Assembly: GCF_020509005.1 (NCBI RefSeq)
Contig: NC_063020.1
Coordinates: forward strand, 3,720,001-3,784,000
DNA from: Fulvia fulva
Taxonomy: Eukaryota > Ascomycota > Dothideomycetes > Mycosphaerellales > Mycosphaerellaceae
Length of the DNA stretch: 64,000 nucleotides
Direction: 5' to 3'
Shown here piece by piece: positions 1 through 11,469 of the stretch. Position numbers and translations under genes: made by a program. How positions within the stretch are numbered: position 1 is the stretch's first letter; each line of letters starts with the position of its first letter. A model generated the notes under the pieces. It was not told where the DNA came from and ran no database searches. It saw nothing but the letters and a program-made list of their open reading frames with translations.

Positions 1-2465
1 TAGATTACGATAGGTTCAAGGTTTCACTAGATAAGGCTTTTGAGAGTATCAAACCGACTATCAACTATTTGAAAGTTTAGGGATATAAAGCTATTGTCTA
101 TATAGACACAAGATCCTAACCTTAATAGGCAAGAAGTAATAAGCTAATAAATAGGGGTAAAGAAGCAGTATTTATTAGGTATGTTAGAAACATAGCTAAA
201 GCCTAGCTCTTTTAGGAACTAGACATAAGAGCTGTTAAATAACACATATATATAGACTTCTATAAGGACTAGCCTAGAGGTGATATAGGTCTTAATGTTC
301 TAACATTAAATCGACTAAGCAGTATACTAGCTAGGAAGCTCTTAGGAAGACCGAGGAAGAACGTATCCTTAGGACAATCTACCTACTATTTAGGCGTCTA
401 TTAGAGTACCCCCGAAATAGATCAGCTAATTAAGAGCCCTAAAGTCGCTTAGCCGAGAAAGCTATTTATACAACTTCCCTAACCTCCGGAGAACGTAGGG
501 GAATTTCAGAAAATCGATTAGCTAATTAAGAGAAGCTCTCTAGATCCCTAGGAAATAGACGTTACTAGGTTATAAGTGACGGTCCCTAAATCATCCCTTA
601 GAAAGAGAAAGGCTGACTATAATGTTAAGGGCTATAACATGAAACAGAAAGCCCTAAAATCTATAGTCCCTAAGCCCGAACTAACCACTAAAGTAGGAGA
701 AGTAATAGACCTCTTAGAGAACCTTACTACTTTTCACTAAGCTTTCTTTGTAGCTATATAATCAGGGGACAGTTCAATACTATAGGATAGCGAATTCCTA
801 GAAGAAGTTAAGGAAATAGCCTTTATAGCAACTGTAGAAGCTATTATATATAAGCAAGAGGTCCTAATTCTAAAATCCTATAAAAATGCTATAAATAACA
901 AGAAATGGGGACATCTTTAGAAGGAAGCAATCCAAAAGGAACTAGATGCTCTATAGAGTAATAACACCTAGGAAAATTCTGTTCTACTAAAAGGAGCAAA
1001 TCTAGTTACATTAAGATAGGTCTTTAATATTAAGAGAAGTATGAGTGGAGCTATTAAAAAGTTCAAGGCTAGACTAGTTATAAGGGGCTTCTTATAGAAG
1101 TTTAGTATTGACTTTATAGAGACATTTACACCTATAGTAAGATAGGACACCCTTAGGGTGTTTATAGCTATTGTATATAAGAAGGATCTTCATCTTTACT
1201 AAGTAGATGTGAACAATATATTTACAGAAAGCACCCTCTATAAAGACATCTTTATGTTACCACCACTAGGAGTTAAGCTTCTACTAAACATAGTGTTCAA
1301 AATCCTTAAAAGCTTATATAGACTTAAGTAAGTAGCTAGAGATTAGAATCAACTCTATATGTTAAAGCTTAGAGAGATTGGATTCATATAGTTAGAAGTG
1401 GATCTATATCTACTTATCTATAAGAAGAGGGAGATCATAATCCTTATATATATAGATGACATTCTAATTGCTACACTAAAGTTAATAGATGTTCTCTAGT
1501 TCAAAAGAGAACTTGGCAAGATCTTCAAGATCAAAGATCTAGGGGAACCTGAAAAGATCCTTAGTATAAGAGTCATAAGGGATAGGAAGAGAGGAATCCT
1601 AAAACTTGACTAAGGACACTTTATTAGGGACAGCCTAGCCAAGATAGGAATGAACTATAAGAAGGTAGCACCTACACACTCACCTATAGACAGCTATAAG
1701 GCCCTTAAACCTTTAAGCCATATAGATAAGAGGTGTAACAAGGTAGAGAACTAGAGTATTAATAGTACTTAGATATAGCTAGTAACAATCATAAGGCTAG
1801 ACATTACTTTTGCCCTAGGAAGGATGAGCTCATTTGTAAGTAACCTATCTACCTACTATATAAAGGCTTTGAAGAAGATTACTAGGTACCTAAGATCATA
1901 CCCTGATCTAGGACTTTAGTTCTCAAAGTCTAGAAAAGGACACCTTATTAGATACTATAATTCTGATTATATAATAGACAAAGTAGACAGAGTCTTAATC
2001 CTTAGGTATGTCTTCTTCCTCTATAGGGCACCAGTTTCTTAGATAAGCAAGAAGCAAAAGTCTGTAGCAACATCTATAATAGAGGCTGAACATATAGCTA
2101 TAAATGTATATACGAAGCAGTCCCCAATCCTAGCTTCACTACTAAGAGAAATGGATTGTCTAGAGTTAGTAGGAGACTGTTCCTATTAACTAAGAATCAC
2201 TAGAAACTAGGAGACTGTATCAAATTTAAGACTAGTCTAATTAAGAGGTGACAATCAAGCTGCCCTTACCCTAGTAAAAGATGTATATATTTATAACAAG
2301 TCGAAGCACATTGACATTGCCTATAACGCTATTAGGAAACTTTAGTAGAGGAGGCTTATTGCTGTTAAGTACACCCTAACCTCTAAGATAGTTGTAGACG
2401 GGTTTACAAAACCAAAGACTAGTCCACACTTCTAGAGGTTTATAAGCTAGCTAAACCTGTCATAA
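1..2465 (+). pseudogene. Copia-A1 pol, 3' part, RIP-mutated
   Basis: This is the C-terminal half of a Ty1/copia polyprotein. It corresponds to about residues 731-1551 of the intact Copia-A protein encoded at 24758-29413: end of integrase, linker, reverse transcriptase, RNase H. It enters from outside the window. The reading frame begins at base 3 (Asp-Tyr-Asp) and ends at the TAA at 2463-2465, the same stop as the intact copy. Nearly all differences from the intact copy are C to T in CpA or G to A in TpG, which create many TAG/TAA codons at Gln and Trp positions. No long frame survives. It is a dead copy and the identification is firm. Confidence 0.93.
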
Positions 2466-2530
2466 AAAGGTCTAAGTACTATTGACAGGAAGTGAGCAGA
2501 CTATAACCTCCTATACGAGATAAGTAGGAG

Positions 2531-2764
2531 TATTAAGATGTAGCATCTTAAAGGGAGTCAATAATTAGGAAGTGATCTAGTAGCCTAAGGTATCTACGAT
2601 AACTCAGCTTGTAGGGAGATACCTTCTCTCCCCTTTAGCTTAGATAGATATCTAACATAATCAACATATTAGTTCCTAATATATTGCTATATGCTCGTAC
2701 TATTAGTTAGTTAAAGATTGATCTCTTACTCTACTCCGCTACTATCTACCCGTATCTGTTTAAT
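2531..2764 (+). repeat. Copia-A1 3' LTR
   Basis: The 234-bp LTR matches the intact Copia-A LTR (reverse strand of 29838-30073). It begins TATTAAGATG (TGTTAAGATG before mutation) and ends TTTAATA. It follows the pol stop by 65 bases, with the purine-rich stretch GATAAGTAGGAG (2519-2530) immediately before it as the polypurine tract. Confidence 0.92.
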
Positions 2765-2915
2765 AGGAACTAATATATTGATTAACTATATTAGATGTCT
2801 ATCTAAGCTAAAGGGGAGAGAAGGTATCTCCCTATAAGCTAAGTTATTGTAGATACCTTAGGCTACTAGATCACTTCCTAATGATTAACTCCCTTTAAGA
2901 TGCTATATCTTAATA
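2765..2915 (-). repeat. Partial Copia-A LTR in inverted orientation
   Basis: The sequence matches the Copia-A LTR on the opposite strand, from the internal GGAACTAATATATTG to the end ATCTTAATA. It lacks about 85 bp of the LTR. It abuts the preceding LTR tail to tail, so 2531-2915 can fold back on itself. Both arms are RIP-mutated. Confidence 0.88.
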
Positions 2916-3218
2916 GTAAACAAAGCTTATATACTATACTTTACTCTTAGTATATTAGTATAAATATATATACTAAGTTAACTATAACTTATACTATATA
3001 CTATACTTATTCTTTATTATCCTATTAGCTCTAAAAAGAAATTCTTTAAGTATAACTATTACTCTTACTCTTACTATAGTATTACTATTCTTAAGTAATA
3101 GTAACGTACTTTACTACCGAGCGGGCTATACTACCGCGCGGGCTACTTTTGCTAAGAACTATACTACTTCTACTTTAATTACGACGGTATCTTAATACGA
3201 CGACATCCTATAGAATCT
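2916..3218. other. AT-rich spacer, no gene seen
   Basis: About 300 bases of AT-rich, CpA-poor DNA with short runs such as repeated ACTCTT. A near-duplicate GC-rich block (ACCGAGCGGGCTA / ACCGCGCGGGCTA) lies at 3116-3145. I could not match it to any element in the window. It may be the flank of the rearrangement that truncated Gypsy-1b. Confidence 0.5.
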
Positions 3219-5978
3219 CTTGCCGTAAGGAAGATCGGTGATAAAGTCTATAGTAATGTGCTTCTACGGACGATCAGGAGCCGGGAGAGGGTGTAAGAGA
3301 CCGTAGGGACGGTAGCGGTTAGCTTTGGCTCTTCGGTAAGTAGCGCAGTTTAGTACGTAGCGGCGGACGTCTTTCTAGGAATGCGGCCACTAGTAACACC
3401 TAGCGAGGAGCTTATAGGTCTTAGCTACGCCTAGGTGACCCCTAGAGGCGGAGTCGTAGATGATTTAAAGAATCTCAGCTCGGATATTAGAGCCTTCGGG
3501 CTACGGTACGTAAAGCTTCTTACGGAAGTAGACGACACCTTCCTAGAGCTCGTACTCGGATAGCGAGAAGCCCGGGAATGTCCTCGCGCCTGATCTAAGG
3601 GCCTAAACTAACTCTTGGGCGTCTATATCGGCATCGTACGCTGTTCGTACTCGTACTATAATGCCTTTAGGTTGCTCCTTATTATCAAACCCCTTAAAGT
3701 CTAATTCGGGTAAGCCGTCGGTCGTTACTAAGCCCTCTTCATCGTCGTTCAAGTCCTCAGCGTCCGAGGCGTATTCTTTAGGCTCGGATTCATCGTCACT
3801 CTCGTTAAGGTAGGTAGGAGCGAGCACGAGAGTAGCAAAGGAAGCGGCGAGCGTAGGCTAGCCGTTCGATAGGTACTCTTAAAGCTCGGAAGAGAGGTTA
3901 TGCTCTTTAATGACTTGTTGCCCTGCGATTTGCCGGCCCCCTCTTCGATCAACTAGAGAGTCACTAGGGCGGCGGGTAAGGGCGTCGGCTATCGAGTTGG
4001 CCTTACCGGGCGTGTACGAGATCACGAAGTTGAACCGGGAGAGGAACTCGCTCTAGCGGGCCTAGCGACGATTAAGTAGCTTGCTCTTTATAAAGTAGAC
4101 GAGGTTCTTATAGTCGGAGCTTACTTGGACGGGTATAGCAGAGCCTTCGAGCTCGGGGCGCTACTCTTCGAAAGCTTTAACGATAGCGAGAAGCTCCTTG
4201 TCGTAGATCTCGTAGTTATACTCCGTAGCGGTCAACTTCTTAGAGAGGAAGGCGACAGGTAACTAGGGGGATTCAGGCGAGCGGCGTTATAGCAGGACAC
4301 CGCCCACCACGCCGTCGGATACGTCGGTCTCTATACGGGTCTCTAGTTCGAAATCGAAGTACTATAGAAGCGGGTTCTTAACAAACTTCGCTTTAAGCAA
4401 GTCAAAAGCCTCCTAGCATTCGTCGGTCTAGGCGAACTTCTCACCCTTACGCGTGAGCTTCGTCAAAGGGCGTACTACGCCCGAAAATGCGTAGATGAAG
4501 CGGCGGTAGAAGTTAGCAAAGCCTAGGAAACCCTAGACCTCTTTGACGTTCGTAGGAGTATCCTATTCGACGATAGCGTCGATCTTCTCTTAGTCCATCT
4601 TGATGCCGTCTACGGTAATAATCAAACTAAGGAACTTGACTTCGGTCTTCTTAAACTTGTACTTGTCGATGTCGAGCTATAAGCCGGCGTCTACGAGCTT
4701 CTAAAGGACCTTATAGACGTGCTCGCGGTGCTCCTCCTTAGTCTCGCTATAGACTAGGATGTCGTCGATGTAGGCAGTATAGAACTGATCGAGGAACTCC
4801 TAAAGGATGTCGTTAATGAAGTTCTAGAAGGTACTAGGCCCGTTACAAACGCCGAAGGGCATAACGAGCGACTCGAACAGCCCGTAGCGAGTACGGAAGG
4901 CTATGAGATACTCGTGTCCTTCTGCCATTCGTAACTTGTTGAACGTAGCGATGACATCGAGCTTAGTGAAGTACTTGGCCTTAGAGAGGCGCTCGAGCGT
5001 CTCCTAAATCAACGGTATTAGGTAGCGGTTCTTCTTTATAACAGCGTTTAAGCCTCGGTAGTCTACGTAGAAGCGTAGACCACCGCCGGGCTTCTTGACG
5101 AACATGACGGGACTGCTAGCGCTAGAACGGCTCGCTCGAATGAACCCCTTCTTTAGGTTCTCTTCGAGGTATCTCTTAAGGACGATAAGCTCTTCTCGGG
5201 ACATAGAATATAACGGTCCGAACGGTGTCTCTACACCTTCTTCTAGCTCAATCTTGTGGTCGTAAGGGCGATAAGGAGGCAGCTCGTCTACGGCTTTAGC
5301 ATCGAATACGTAGAGGATATGGTGTGCCTAAGGAGGGACCTTCGTAGTAGGGTCGGTAGGTATACGCTTCTTGTCGAGCTTCTCGAGGGCGATGTCGATA
5401 TCGCGGAGAGAGGCGGCGAAGACTTGAGCTTTAGGCTACTTAGTAGCAGTAGTAAAGGTAGCGGCGTTTACCTAGAAGATCTTGGTATACTTAGGACCGC
5501 GCTAAGGCGGCGGAGAAGGCGGAGGTGCCGGAGGAACTTCTAGAGGGAAGCTGATAGTAAGGGAAGTCTAGTCGATAATAGGTCGGTGTCGTCTAAACTA
5601 GGGGAGGCCGAGGATAAACTTCTAATACGGTAGGGACGTAAGGAAGCTAGTAATCGACATACGCTTGCCTCCGAGGGTGATTGACGTGTGTACAACATAA
5701 GTAATCTTACTAGTAGTAGTCTCCGTACCGTTAAAGAGTTCAAGGGTACGAGGGTACTTTAGTTCCTAGGGTTCGAGGTTAAGAGAGGTCGCGAGTTTAT
5801 AGTCTATAAAAGACTCGCCTAGTACGCTAGTGTCTATAAGAGTAAGATTAGAAGAAGAGAGTTTCTTTAAGCCGATATTTACATTCGTGACGAACGGTTT
5901 ATAAGCGTAGTCCTTGCCCGTCTCGTCGTATAGGTCTAGCTATACTATATTGATCCTCAACTTCTTTCCTCTCTTTAC
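3219..5978 (-). pseudogene. Gypsy-1b pol (protease-RT-RNase H-partial integrase)
   Basis: Read on the minus strand, this is a Ty3/gypsy pol without a continuous frame. The longest open piece (5004-5204) encodes the RT N-terminus with [15 protein letters not shown] and FYVDYRGLN, identical in protein to the piece at 57605-57805 of the full copy and closed by the same TAG. Another open piece (3603-3827) encodes the acidic stretch between RNase H and integrase, and it keeps a Gln codon that is a stop in the full copy. The RT has a Y-I-D-D type active site. The 3' third is deleted. It is non-functional. Confidence 0.9.
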
Positions 5979-7219
5979 TTTCGGTAAACGTTGTTCTTGG
6001 TCTTCATCGCGTCGATAAGGAAGACCTAGGCTTTTTCCTACTTAGCGGGAGCAGTAGGAGTAGGCTCGATAGCGCCGATAGCGCCGCGAACCGGGTTACG
6101 GGCGTTACGGGTAGCGAGCTACGGACAGTTAGCTACGATGTGGCCTAGACCGCCGTAGTAGGTACAGAGTCCGGCCTAGCGACGGCGAAGCTTCTCTTCG
6201 GGAGTGAGCTTACCGTTAACGAGGCCCTAGACTCAAGGGACGGCGGCACTAGCGCTAAGATCTATAGCGTCACCTATAGAGACGGGAGAGAGAGCCGTAG
6301 GAGCGGCGGCGCCTAGTAGAGTAGCGAAGTAGCTTCCGGGACTACGAGGCTAACGACCTTAAGAACGGGAAGCGAGGAGAGAGGCGGTATGTTTTATATT
6401 AGAGTCGAGGCGCTAGTAGGTCTCGACGAGCTTACGGAAGCTTATAGTACCGACGTCCTTGTCCTCGAGGGCTCGAAGAAGCTCTACTAACAAACCACGG
6501 CGGAGAGTGCTCTTCTTAGTCTCTTCGTTATAGCCGGTGAACCCGATGTCGCGGTTAAAGGCCGCGAGGTACTCGACGAAGCTCTTGTTCTTCTAGAGGA
6601 GGTTATAGATAGCGTTCTAGGCGGTGGCTCTACGGTCTGGATCACTAAAGGTAGCACGGAGGTCCTACATCAAGGTAAGGACGTCCGGGTAGCCGATAGT
6701 CTACGTAGCGTTATCGATGTAGTGTTGTACCTAAGCCGCGGCGTCTCCCCGAAGGAGGGAGAAGACGTACGTAACTTTGTCCTTCTCTTACGGAAAGTAG
6801 TCGGCATTAGCCAACAGCTTAATAGTGAGCTATGTCTCAAATGCCTTAAACTTGCTCTTGTTACCGTCGAACTCGTCTAGGTCGTTGACCTTCTTAGAGA
6901 AGTACTAGCGGCGGTTGTCGTCGGCGTACGGGGCGAGGTTCTAGAAGGTATTTATAATACCTTGAAGGTATGTTACTTAGTTGTTTACTTGCTCGACCTG
7001 CTAGGCGGTCTCGCGGAAAGAGGAGACGGTGCGGTTAATAAGAGCGTAGGCGGTGTCGGGGTTAGCGTTTGCCTAGGCACCGAAGGTAGCGGCGTTCGAG
7101 AAGGGGATGTTAGTCTACTTACTAAAGTGGAATAGAGTGTCTTAGTTGTCGAGGTTAACACCTCTATCGGTAGCGTGGTCACCTATAAGGATGACTCGAG
7201 TAGTTGACGGTTTGTTAGT
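5975..7219 (-). pseudogene. Gypsy-1b gag
   Basis: Minus-strand homologue of the gag region 55590-56834. It is broken by TAG/TAA codons at the same Trp and Gln sites. The terminal stop, TGA in the other copy, reads TAA here (5975-5977), a TpG to TpA change. The same gag/pol frame overlap is present. Confidence 0.85.
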
Positions 7220-7228
7220 CTTTTATGA

Positions 7229-7748
7229 TGTTAGGGCGAGAGCCTAGCCTATAAGATATAAGGGTAAAAGCGAGAATGTAGGTGCGAAGTGTAGATGCAA
7301 AAGGGTATAGTATAATTGCTCCACAAAACAAAAGACGAAGAAAGCAAGAGAGGCCTAGGGAAGGCCAGATATTTATACGCGACCCTCGCGAGTACGTGTC
7401 CCCGTATTAACAGGGCTAACCCGTGCGAAGCCGCGCTTAGTAGCTGTACTCAAAACCTTATTCCAACCTGCCCTACGTTCCGAGTCTTCCACGTGCTTCT
7501 TCTAGGGTCTAGCGTAGTCGCGGGTGCTCGCGGGAGTGCCGTAAGTCACATAGTCACGAGCCGAAGTGAATCTGTCAAGGTTTAGTAGAGGGGTGAATTT
7601 GGAGGGCTAGGTCCCGTAGTGAATGTTACGGGGTATATAATTCTTAGCGCTTAAATACTAAGCTAGACTTTCACTTCTTAACGACTTCTAAGTACTCTAA
7701 GGCTCTTCTGTCCCTACCTTCTATACACTCTATAGGGAGACTATAATA
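7229..7748 (-). repeat. Gypsy-1b 5' LTR
   Basis: 520 bp, the same length as the LTRs at 54339-54858 and 55061-55580. On the plus strand it runs from TGTTAGGGCGAG to GACTATAATA, the reverse complement of a mutated TGTTATGGTC start. The small plus-strand frame inside (7316-7585) recurs in other Gypsy-1 LTRs and is simply LTR sequence. Confidence 0.92.
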
Positions 7749-10700
7749 TACGATCTAGTATAGTCTAGTATATCGTCGATCTAGTTTCTTAGAAGGGCGT
7801 GTCGTACGGATGTTCTTCGTACTAAGGAACATCTAATCGCCTACCTTATAGTCGGGCGAGATACGGCGATATCGATTAGCGGCCTTAGCTTATAAGGCTT
7901 AGGACATTCTTATGTTCTCTTAGAGGAACTAATATAGCTCGTAAAGGCGTCGGGCGAATACTTCGGCGGATTTGCTATTAAGTCGCTAAAGAGTCGTTAT
8001 CTAGCGGCGATCCTCGCCTACCTATAAGTCGATACGTTCCGTAAACTCGGGGTTATATCTAAGGTTTACGTAGAAAGGTAAGACACCGGTAGTCTCTAAT
8101 ACGTAGTTATTAATAGTAAACTGAGCTAGGTATAGCTATTTAGCCTAGTCGCTCTATACCTTATTAATGTAGGCGCGTAAGTACTGTTCTATATTCTAAT
8201 TAGTACGCTTAGACTAACCGTCCGTCTCGGGGTGATATAATGAACTTAGCTTACGTTAAATCCGTAGTATCTTATATAGCTACTTCTAGAAAGTTATAAT
8301 AAACTGTTTCCCTCTATTAGAAGTGATCGTATCCGGGAGCCTACGTCGACTAAATACGTACTTTAAGAATAGGCGCGCTATATTCTTCGCCGTTATAGCT
8401 CTAATAGGAATAAGTTCTACTTCTTTCGTTAGGCGGTCCGTAACGGTCATAATATTATTATAAGTCATACCGTCGAGTTCGCTATCTAGTAAGTCTACTA
8501 TAAAGTCGACTAATATATAGCGCTAAGGTCGTTCTAGTATAGAAAGTAGATGTAATAATCTAGGTGGCTAGGTATATAGAGATTTCGTCGTACGGTATAC
8601 TCGGCAATTTACGGTATATCTACGTACTAATCTTACTAAGCTAGGCTAGTAAAATTCACGTACTACGAGCTTATATATACGGGCTCTACTAGGATAGCCT
8701 ACTACTAGTACGTCGTAGTTCATCTTTACTATTCGAGTCCGTAGCTTCTAGTTATCCGGTACCTATAAGCTCTAGTCGCCGTACTAATTACGGACGTAGA
8801 GTATATCTCCTTCTACCTCGTAGTATACTAGGTGTACCTTCGCCTTTTAAAGAAGTAGCGGGATTACGTTACCTTTCTATAGCATCTTAATTGCTACCTT
8901 AAGCTCCTAGTCTACGGCGTACGCTATTACTATTCGATACTCGAGTTTAGCCTCGTAATTAGCCTCTATCGTAGGCTTCGATACGGTAGTAGCTTCTACC
9001 GGTATAGCGGCTTCGGCTAGTATAAATTCTGTTACTTCTAGGTTTAGCGGAGTTTCCGTCTCTTTAGTAACATCTTCTACGATTACGCGTATAGAGTCGA
9101 TCTTAAGGAATCGCTTAGGCGGTAGTAACGTCTAGTACTAATACTAATTACGCGGATCGTCCACCCCCTATAGAAGGTCCTAGCTACGTCTCGTTAGACT
9201 ATCTAGCTTTATGCCTTAAATACCGGGCCTATAGACGATACGGAAGTTGAACTAAGAGAGGAACTTAGCCTACCTCGCCTAACGTCGATTGAGCTACTTC
9301 GTCGTTATAAAGTACTCTAGGTTCTTATATTCTATAAACACTTTAACCGATTCGATAGTGTTATTATCTACTTCGTAGGCTAATTTAGGCCTCTACTCTT
9401 TAAACGCCTTAGTAATAGCTAATAGCTCCTTATCGTAGATCTTATAGTTGTACTCTTATAGACTTAACTTCTTAGAGTAAAACGCTACCGGGTATAGGAC
9501 GCCTTCTTCGTTATATTAGGAGAGGACGCCGGTATTAACGAAATCCGAGGAGTCCGTCTTAACGACTGTCTACCCCCCCGGTACGTAATATACTAATATA
9601 CCCGCTTCACTAAATACTACCTTTAATACGTCAAACGCCTTCTAGCACCCTAGTATCTAATCGATTCTTCTGTTCTTATAGTTACTAGGGCTATCGGACT
9701 TAGTTAAGTTAGTTAGCGGCGATATAAGTCGCGAGAACGCTTCGATAAACCGTCTATAGAAGTTAGCGAAGCCTAGGAACGCTTATATATCCTTTAGGTT
9801 AGTTAGAGCCTCCTAGCTTTAGATATATTCTAGCATGTCGGGGTCTATTTTAATGCCTTCTAGCGTAATGATTAGGCCTAGGTATTTGACTCTCTACTAA
9901 TAGAATTCGTATTTATTAATATCTACGGTCAACCTGGTATCGCGTAGTTTTGTTAAAACCTTCGTTACGTACTCGATATACTCTTCGAGTATGTCGCTAA
10001 AAATTAGTATATTATCTAGGCATACCGATACGAAGTCGTTAAGGTGTTCCTATAACACACTATTAATATATAACTAAAACGATGCCGGGCCGTTATATAG
10101 ACTAAACGGTAAGACTAGACATTCGTATACTCCGTACCGCGTAGCGAACGCTATTAGCCATTTATACCCCTCGGCAATACGAAGCTTATTAAAGGCTATA
10201 ACGATATCTAGCTTCGTAAGGTACCTCTTGCTATACATCCTATTAAGGGTTTCCTAGATTAAAGGTATAGGGTACCTATTCTTAATAGTTATTACATTTA
10301 ACCCTTAATAGTTAATATATACTCGGAGTCCTCCTCCTAGCTTACGTACTACTGGAATAGGAGCTAGGGACTAGCTTGTCTTCTAACTAGCCTTACGGAC
10401 TTTCCCTTCGCTCTCCTACTTAGTAACCTATTTCTTAACTACTTTATTCTCTTACGGTACAAGCCTATAGGGTTTACGGTAAGGAGGCTCTTATAGGCCG
10501 TCGGGCTTAATGTAGATTTTATAGTTAATGCCCGGCCTATAAGGCGGGAGCCCTTTATAGTCTTTAGCTAACAACGCGTCCGTAATATAATAGTACTCGG
10601 GCGGAAGCTTCTCCTTCGGGTTGTGGTTAAATTGCTTGTTTAGGAACTAATTAAGGTCGTTAGCTAACATTACGCTTAGCTTTAACTCGCCGTTACTATC

Positions 10701-11450
10701 CATTTCGCTAGACTCGTTACTAGTAGGTAGAATGTAGAAGCACTCGGCCCTAGGCCGGTACGTATACATCTCCTAAGCGTGACGACTAACGCCTTAATAG
10801 TCCACTTTCTTATCGTCGTCTATATATAAGGACGAGACGTTTAACTCCGCCCCTCCTACTATAAATCCTAGCGACTCCCCGGTAAAGGGCTCTAGTCCGT
10901 ATTTCGTACGTTACCGGTATTAGTAGTTTAGGGACTAAACTGTTATCGAAGTCTTCCTACGAAGACAGTGACTAAAGTAGTAGTCTAATCTAAGGGCCAC
11001 TTCGCCGGTTTCCTAGAAGATATTAGGGTTATACTAGCTTAACTAAGGTAGGCCGAGGACGGTCTCGTATTCGAGGTCGGTTACGTAGCACATTATTTGC
11101 TCGTAATAATAACCGCCAATAATAACGTCGACTAAGGCTACGTGTATAATACGTCTAGTACTCGCCTTCCTATCGCCTAGTATCAAGTTCTTACTCTAAA
11201 CTAGGGGTATTAGAGGGATATTATGTTTATGTATATATTTCTAATCGAGAAAGAGAGAGGTTAAAGCAGAATCTAGTAGGCCTCGTACCTTTCCATTTTG
11301 TATTATTATAGGTAGTACTATATAAGGGTATATATCCGGTAACTATAGTTCTAATATATAGGCCGATATCTTAAGTTCTCTACTATAGTTCGTCTCTTAT
11401 ATTCCATACCTCTCGATCTTATACTCTTTCTAATTCTTATTCTAACTACT
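7749..11450 (-). pseudogene. Gypsy-2a pol
   Basis: On the minus strand the order is protease (about 11200-11400), RT (about 9850-10650), RNase H (about 9150-9600) and integrase (7749-8900). The protease catalytic triplet reads D-S-A at 11265-11273. The RT dyad reads C-L-D-N at 10011-10022, where L-D-D is expected, so the second catalytic Asp is lost. A short open piece at 8286-8468 encodes the integrase core (TVTDRLTKEVELIPI). Stop codons are frequent at expected Gln/Trp sites. It is non-functional. Confidence 0.87.
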
Positions 11451-11469
11451 ATCTACTATACTTAGGTAG

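Larger units (their letters stand above)
3219..7748 (-). mobile_element. Gypsy-1b, truncated chromovirus-type LTR retrotransposon
   Basis: A second copy of the Gypsy-1 element found complete at 55061-61274, in the opposite orientation. Homology runs from the 5' LTR (7229-7748) through gag, protease, RT and RNase H into the start of integrase. It stops abruptly at 3219, which matches about 59590 of the full copy. The last third of pol and the 3' LTR are missing. It was inserted into Gypsy-2a, whose integrase sequence resumes at 7749. RIP-type changes are frequent, slightly more so than in the full copy. Confidence 0.92.

Noticed and set aside
2916..3218. Possible host promoter or small gene in the AT-rich gap
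   Set aside because: No frame, no conserved signal and a CpA-poor composition like the neighbouring mutated repeats.
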